A DNA stretch of 9,627 nt. Source: an uncultured Methylocystaceae bacterium (lineage in GTDB: Bacteria; Pseudomonadota; Alphaproteobacteria; Rhizobiales; Beijerinckiaceae). The position numbers and the translations under genes were made by a program. Shown in pieces: positions 5,672 through 9,627 of the stretch; the stretch's first letter is position 1, and each line of letters begins with the position of its first letter. A model generated the notes under the pieces. It was not told the DNA's origin. It saw only the letters and a list, made by a program, of their open reading frames with translations, and did not search any database. The stretch is from positions 1 to 9,627 of the forward strand of contig CAMFKC010000039.1 in the NCBI GenBank assembly GCA_945956975.1, in the 5' to 3' direction.

Positions 5672-6517
5672 ATGCCCGCGCTGAACGATCTCCGCACGCC
5701 GACCATGCGCGCCATCGCCTCAGGCGAGGGCTGGCGCGCCAGCGAATTCGTCTGCGACGCCGGCCCCGAGGATCGGCCTTTCGAGGAGAGGCACGAGGAC
5801 GTGACGATCGCCGTCGTCGTCTCCGGCTCCTTCAACTATCGCACCGAGGCGGGCGCCGGCCTGATGCACCCCGGCGCCATCCTGCTTGGCGCGCCCGGCC
5901 GGTGCTACGAATGCGGCCACGACCACGGGCGCGGCGACCGCTGCATCGCCTTCGCCTTCCGGCCCGATTATTTCGCGGAAATCGCGCGGGACGCCGCCGG
6001 CGACGCCCGATACGCCTTCGCGGCGGCGGCGCTCCCCGCCTCGCTCGCTCTCGCGCCGCTGGCGGCGGGCGCGCTGGCGCTGTCCGACGCCCGGGCGCTG
6101 GCGACGGAGGAGGCGGCCATTCGTCTCGCCCACGCCGCCACGCGGATTGCCGCGGGCGGCGCGAAACGCGCCGCTGCGCCGGGCGCCCGCGACGCGCGGC
6201 GGATCGCCGACGCCCTGCGCTTTATGGAGGCTCATGCCGACGAACCCCTGGATCTGGACCGGCTCGCCAGCGTGGCGCGCCTGAGCAAGTTCCACTTTCT
6301 GCGCGCCTTCGCGCGCATCGTGGGCCTCACGCCCTATCGCTATCTGCTGCTCACCCGCCTGCGCCGGGCGGGCGCGGCGCTTCTCGCGACGGATCGCCCG
6401 GTCTCGGAGATCGCCTTCGACGCGGGCTTCGGCGATCTCTCGACCTTCAACGCTCATTTCCGGCGCGCCATGGGCGCGACGCCGGGCGCCTGGCGGCGCG
6501 AGCGCGGCCAAATTTGA
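5672..6517 (+). CDS. AraC-family transcriptional regulator
   Basis: A 281-residue regulator with an N-terminal cupin-like sensing domain (about 1-110) and a C-terminal double helix-turn-helix (about 175-275). RLASVARLSKFHFLRAF (197-213) is the first helix-turn-helix, and SEIAFDAGFGDLSTFNAHF (245-263) with RRAMGATPGAWR (264-275) is the AraC signature. The sensing domain contains GRCYECGHDHGRGDRC (76-91), a run of Cys78, Cys81, His83, His85 and Cys91 that resembles a metal or thiol site. The linker (about 115-172) is Ala-rich. No Shine-Dalgarno is visible before ATG 5672, and a -10-like box ends six bases upstream, so the mRNA may be leaderless. It probably controls the divergent VOC-SRPBCC pair and itself. 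The gap to the lysyl-tRNA synthetase gene is 52 bases, and I see no functional link with that gene. Confidence 0.93.
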   Translation: MPALNDLRTPTMRAIASGEGWRASEFVCDAGPEDRPFEERHEDVTIAVVVSGSFNYRTEAGAGLMHPGAILLGAPGRCYECGHDHGRGDRCIAFAFRPDYFAEIARDAAGDARYAFAAAALPASLALAPLAAGALALSDARALATEEAAIRLAHAATRIAAGGAKRAAAPGARDARRIADALRFMEAHADEPLDLDRLASVARLSKFHFLRAFARIVGLTPYRYLLLTRLRRAGAALLATDRPVSEIAFDAGFGDLSTFNAHFRRAMGATPGAWRRERGQI

Positions 6518-6569
6518 CCTGAAAGCCCGCTCTCCCTAGTTTCCGCGGCTTCAAAACCGCAGGAAAACC

Positions 6570-8300
6570 ATGTCCGCCGACCAGAATGCGCCCCAGACCC
6601 TTCTCGAAGCCGCCCGCGTTTCGCAGGCCTGGCCGTTCGAGGAAGCGCGCAAACTGGTCGCGCGGCTAGAGAAGAACCCGAAGGACGAAGTGCTTTTCGA
6701 GACGGGCTACGGCCCCTCGGGCCTTCCGCATATCGGCACGTTCGGCGAGGTCGCGCGCACGACCATGGTGCGCCGCGCCTTCGAGGTGCTGACCGAAGGC
6801 AAGGTGAAGACGCGCCTCATCGCCTTCTCCGACGACATGGACGGGCTGCGCAAGGTGCCCGACAACGTGCCCAACAAGGACATGTTGGCTGAGGACCTGC
6901 ACAAGCCGCTGACGCAGGTGCGCGATCCCTTCGGCACGCACGACAGTTTCGGCGCGCACAACAATGCGCGGCTGCGCGCCTTCCTCGACGCCTTCGGCTT
7001 CGAATACGAGTTCGCGTCCTCGACCGAGTACTACAAGAGCGGCAAGTTCGACGCCGCGCTGCTGCACATGCTCTCGCGCTACGACGCGGTCATGAAAATC
7101 ATGCTGCCGACCTTCCGCGAGGAGCGCGCGGGAACTTATTCGCCCTTCCTGCCGATCCATCCCGTCACCGGCCACGTCATGCAGGTGCCGCTGGAATCGC
7201 ACGATGCGGAGAAGGGCGTGATCACCTGGAAGGACCCGAAGACGGGCGACGTCTACGAGACGCCGGTGACCGGCGGCCATTGCAAGCTGCAGTGGAAGCC
7301 CGACTGGGCGATGCGCTGGTATTCGTTGAAGGTCGATTACGAAATGGCCGGCAAGGACCTGATCGATTCGGTCAAGCTGTCGGGCTCCATCGTGCGCGCG
7401 CTCGGCGGAACGCCGCCCGAGGGCTTCAACTACGAATTGTTCCTGGACGAGAAGGGCCAGAAGATTTCGAAGTCGAAGGGCAATGGCCTCACCATCGAGG
7501 AATGGCTGACTTACGCGAGCCCCGAAAGCCTCGCGCAATTCATGTTCCAGAAGCCGACCGCGGCCAAGCGTCTCTATTTCGACGTCATCCCGCGCACGGT
7601 CGACGAATATCTCGGATTTTTGGACCGCTATCCGCAGCAGGCCTGGAAGGAGCGGCTCGGCAATCCCGTCTGGCACATCCACAACGGAATGCCGCCGGCC
7701 GCCGAAGTGCTGCATCATCCCGGCGAAGGCAACGCGCATGGAACGAGCGTGTCCTTCGGCATGCTGCTCAATCTCGCTGCCGTGGCCAACAGCGAAGACC
7801 CCTCGGTACTCTGGGGCTTCCTCAGGCGCTATGCGCCCGGCACCTCGCCGGAGAACCATCCGAAGCTCGACAAGCTGGTCGGTTACGCCGTGGCCTACTT
7901 CCGCGACTTCGTGCGGCTCGACAAGAAGTATCGCCTGCCCGACGATGTCGAGCGCGACGTGCTCGCACGCGTCTCCGCCATGCTCGATGCGCTGCCTGCC
8001 GACGCCAGCGCGGAGGATATCCAGACGCATCTCTACGATGTCGGCCGCGCCACGCCCCGCTACCAGGACTTCAAGGCCAAGACCGCGACGCCCGAGCGTC
8101 CGGGCGTGTCGAACGATTTCTTCAACGCGCTCTACCAGACGCTGCTCGGCGAAGACCGCGGCCCGCGCTTCGGCTCCTTCGTGGCGCTCTACGGCGTGCC
8201 GGAGACCAAGAAGCTGATCGCGGATGCGCTCGCCGGAGACCTGAAGGCGCGGCATGACGCGTTCATGGCGGCGCGCGAAGAGAAGAAGAAGAGCGCCTAA
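6570..8300 (+). CDS. lysK: Class I lysyl-tRNA synthetase
   Basis: A 576-residue cytoplasmic enzyme that charges tRNA-Lys with lysine using ATP. It is the class I form, found in archaea, spirochaetes and most alphaproteobacteria and unrelated to the class II LysRS of most bacteria. The catalytic Rossmann domain carries the HIGH-type motif in GPSGLPHIGTFGEV (48-61; Pro53-His54-Ile55-Gly56) and the KMSKS-type loop KISKSKGNG (298-306; Lys298-Ile-Ser-Lys-Ser302). EYYKSGKFD (153-161) and GGHCKLQWKPDWAMRWY (235-251) also fit the class I LysRS core. The rest (about 320-576) is the alpha-helical C-terminal part that recognises the anticodon. Length is close to that of other members, with a Lys/Glu-rich tail. 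ATG 6570 has AGGAAAA just upstream. It is convergent with the transglycosylase gene, only 12 bases apart and with no terminator seen between them. The symbol lysS is also used for this gene. Confidence 0.96.
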   Translation: MSADQNAPQTLLEAARVSQAWPFEEARKLVARLEKNPKDEVLFETGYGPSGLPHIGTFGEVARTTMVRRAFEVLTEGKVKTRLIAFSDDMDGLRKVPDNVPNKDMLAEDLHKPLTQVRDPFGTHDSFGAHNNARLRAFLDAFGFEYEFASSTEYYKSGKFDAALLHMLSRYDAVMKIMLPTFREERAGTYSPFLPIHPVTGHVMQVPLESHDAEKGVITWKDPKTGDVYETPVTGGHCKLQWKPDWAMRWYSLKVDYEMAGKDLIDSVKLSGSIVRALGGTPPEGFNYELFLDEKGQKISKSKGNGLTIEEWLTYASPESLAQFMFQKPTAAKRLYFDVIPRTVDEYLGFLDRYPQQAWKERLGNPVWHIHNGMPPAAEVLHHPGEGNAHGTSVSFGMLLNLAAVANSEDPSVLWGFLRRYAPGTSPENHPKLDKLVGYAVAYFRDFVRLDKKYRLPDDVERDVLARVSAMLDALPADASAEDIQTHLYDVGRATPRYQDFKAKTATPERPGVSNDFFNALYQTLLGEDRGPRFGSFVALYGVPETKKLIADALAGDLKARHDAFMAAREEKKKSA

Positions 8301-8312
8301 GGGCTGCGCCGC

Positions 8313-9488
8313 CTATTTCTCCTGCAGCTTTTTCAGCACGGCAGGCGTCAGCAGGCCGTCGGCCGGCAGCATGCCTTCCGCGAATTGGAAATCATGCACG
8401 GCGACGCGCGTCGCGCGCCCGACCTTTCCGTCCGTCGCGCCCGAATAATAGCCCTTGGCCGCCAGCAGCCTCTGCGCGCGGGCGCGGTCCGAAAGCGACA
8501 TGGAAACATAGGTCTTCGGCCAGCCGCGCTTGAGGCCAGGCGAACCGCCGATGCGCTCCGCCAGCAGCGCGACCGCCAGCGCATAGGCGTCCGACGTGTT
8601 GTACTGGCGGATGACTTCCCAGTTCTCGGTGATGAGGAAGGCCGGCCCCGCCGCGCCTTCGGGCAGATAGAGGCTGGCTGCGCCGGACGCCGGAAGCGCC
8701 TCGCCATCGGCGCGCGCGAACCCCAGTCGGCGCCATTGGGCGAGGTCGAGATCGAGCGGCTTCCAGTCGAAGTCTTGCGGCGCCACCACTTCCATGAGGG
8801 CGGGCAGCGCCGGGTTCCAGCCGGACCCTTTCAGGAAGTTCGCGATGGAGGCGAGCGCGTCGGCGCTGGAACGCCAGATGTCGGGCTGCCCGCCGCCAGA
8901 ATAGCTGGCCGCGAATTTGAGATAGGACGAGGGCGTGAATTGCGGCTGGCCCATCGCGCCCGCCCATGAGCCGACGAGATTTTCGCGCGGCATGCCGTTC
9001 TGCAGCAGCACGAGCGCGGCGACAAACTCGTCGCGATAGAAATCCGCGCGATGCTTGCGGACGGCCAGCGTCGCCACAGAGCGCAATATGTCGTGGCCGC
9101 CCTGGGTCGGGCCGTAGCCGCTCTCGACCCCCCAGATGGCGAGGCAGATTTCGGAGGGCACGCCGTAGCGGCGCTCGATCTGGCCGAGCGTGTCCGACAG
9201 GCTTTGCGCGCGGGCGCGGCCGATCGACACCTTTTGCGCGTTCACGACCTGCCCGACATAGGCATGCAGGGCCAGCGAGAACTCGCCCTGTTTGGCCGGC
9301 TGCGCCTTGATTCCGGGATCGGGCGCGAGCCCTGCTGTCTCCCGGTCGAATGTCTGGCGGCTGACGCCCGCCGCCTGCGCGGGCGGCCAGGCCGAGGCGA
9401 CGAACGCGTCGAAGGCGGCGTCGCCCGAGGCTGCGCGGGCAGGGGCGGCCAAGGCGAGGAAGCAGGCGAGCAAAGCGGCGATTCTCAT
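8313..9488 (-). CDS. Lytic murein transglycosylase, MltB family, with peptidoglycan-binding domain
   Basis: A 391-residue cell-wall enzyme that cleaves the MurNAc-GlcNAc bond and forms 1,6-anhydro-muropeptides. Residues 1-19 are a signal peptide (MRIAALLACFLALAAPARA). Cys9 is not in a proper lipobox, so the product is probably soluble in the periplasm, unlike lipoprotein MltB of E. coli. The SLT_2/MltB domain spans about 25-320: AIWGVESGYG (117-126) holds the catalytic Glu122, and GSWAGAMGQPQFTPSSYLKF (173-192) is the highly conserved substrate-groove segment. A C-terminal PG_binding_1 domain follows at about 333-390, with QRLLAAKGYYSGATDGKVG (339-357). I chose ATG 9488 because the signal peptide begins there and AGGAtAGG lies just upstream. 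In-frame ATGs at 9503 and 9524 would add 5 or 12 polar residues in front of it. It stands alone in its transcript within this window. Confidence 0.94.
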   Translation of the reverse strand: MRIAALLACFLALAAPARAASGDAAFDAFVASAWPPAQAAGVSRQTFDRETAGLAPDPGIKAQPAKQGEFSLALHAYVGQVVNAQKVSIGRARAQSLSDTLGQIERRYGVPSEICLAIWGVESGYGPTQGGHDILRSVATLAVRKHRADFYRDEFVAALVLLQNGMPRENLVGSWAGAMGQPQFTPSSYLKFAASYSGGGQPDIWRSSADALASIANFLKGSGWNPALPALMEVVAPQDFDWKPLDLDLAQWRRLGFARADGEALPASGAASLYLPEGAAGPAFLITENWEVIRQYNTSDAYALAVALLAERIGGSPGLKRGWPKTYVSMSLSDRARAQRLLAAKGYYSGATDGKVGRATRVAVHDFQFAEGMLPADGLLTPAVLKKLQEK

Positions 9489-9590
9489 GAGCCTATCCTG
9501 CATGGATTGAAGCCGAGCCGCCACGTCCCGGTCTTTCCCTTGGCTCTCCCGCCCCGCTATGCTCCCGCCCGACTCGCAGAAAGGACAAAA
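9489..9590. promoter_or_regulatory. Divergent intergenic region between the transglycosylase gene and a rightward gene
   Basis: About 100 bases separate two divergent starts, so promoters are expected. Rightward, TATGCT (9558-9563) is a possible -10 box with only a weak -35 candidate (TTTCCC, 9534-9539). Nothing convincing was found for the leftward gene. Confidence 0.3.
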
Positions 9591-9627
9591 ATGCCGGCGC
9601 GCAAGGAGCTTTCGACCCGTACGGGAT
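9591..9627 (+). CDS. Start of an unidentified gene (12 codons, cut by the right edge)
   Basis: ATG 9591 follows AAAGGA (9580-9585) at good ribosome-site spacing and opens a frame, MPARKELSTRTG, that stays open to the end of the window. The start site and the divergent position after a promoter-sized gap suggest a real gene. Twelve residues are too few to name a family. Confidence 0.5.
   Translation, partial: MPARKELSTRTG

Noticed and set aside
6546..6561. Small inverted repeat (GCGG ... CCGC) before the lysyl-tRNA synthetase gene
   Set aside because: The stem is only four bases with an eight-base loop, which is expected by chance in GC-rich DNA, and there is no T-box or other leader structure around it.
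6666..8255. 529-codon open frame on the minus strand opposite lysyl-tRNA synthetase
   Set aside because: It mirrors codon positions of a clear housekeeping gene and has no domain-like pattern. Long antisense frames are common at this GC content.
8301..8312. Possible terminator between the convergent lysyl-tRNA synthetase and transglycosylase genes
   Set aside because: The gap is only 12 bases, and I found no stem-loop followed by a T-run on either strand there.

Overview
The window looks like chromosomal DNA of a GC-rich alphaproteobacterium, most likely of the order Hyphomicrobiales (Rhizobiales). Three things point there: high GC throughout with G/C-ending codons, a class I (archaeal-type) lysyl-tRNA synthetase, which is typical of alphaproteobacteria, and the mix of Rieske oxygenase, HAAT-type solute-binding protein, MarR, AraC and SulP genes. 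This is inferred from family knowledge; no database was searched. Nearly every base is coding, and there is no tRNA, rRNA, CRISPR array, insertion sequence or long repeat that I can see.

Region 1 (1-4812) is a divergent catabolic locus. Leftward run a MarR-type regulator (919-1452) and then the N-terminal 295 residues of a SulP anion transporter that leaves the window at base 1. Rightward run a Rieske non-heme iron oxygenase alpha subunit (1566-2750), a secreted branched-chain-amino-acid-type ABC solute-binding protein (2764-3963) and a crotonase-family protein (4009-4812). The 113-base gap between the two arms holds a perfect 7-7-7 inverted repeat (1486-1506) that covers a consensus -35 box of the rightward promoter and a -10-like box of the leftward one, so the MarR protein probably controls both arms. 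The likely logic is import of an aromatic or similar acid, ring hydroxylation or O/N-demethylation, then CoA-ester chemistry. The substrate cannot be read from the sequence. The oxygenase has no reductase here and the binding protein has no permease or ATPase here, so both must borrow partners from elsewhere.

Region 2 (4799-6517) has a leftward pair, a VOC/glyoxalase-fold protein followed two bases later by an SRPBCC (Bet v 1-fold) protein, and a divergent AraC-family regulator. The SRPBCC gene overlaps the end of the crotonase gene tail to tail by 14 bases.

Region 3 (6518-9627) is housekeeping: class I lysyl-tRNA synthetase, a convergent MltB-type lytic murein transglycosylase with a C-terminal peptidoglycan-binding domain, and the first 12 codons of an unidentified rightward gene.

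I found no clearly new type of system. The MarR/SulP plus Rieske/binding-protein/crotonase locus with its shared operator is the most informative part, and its substrate is the open question.
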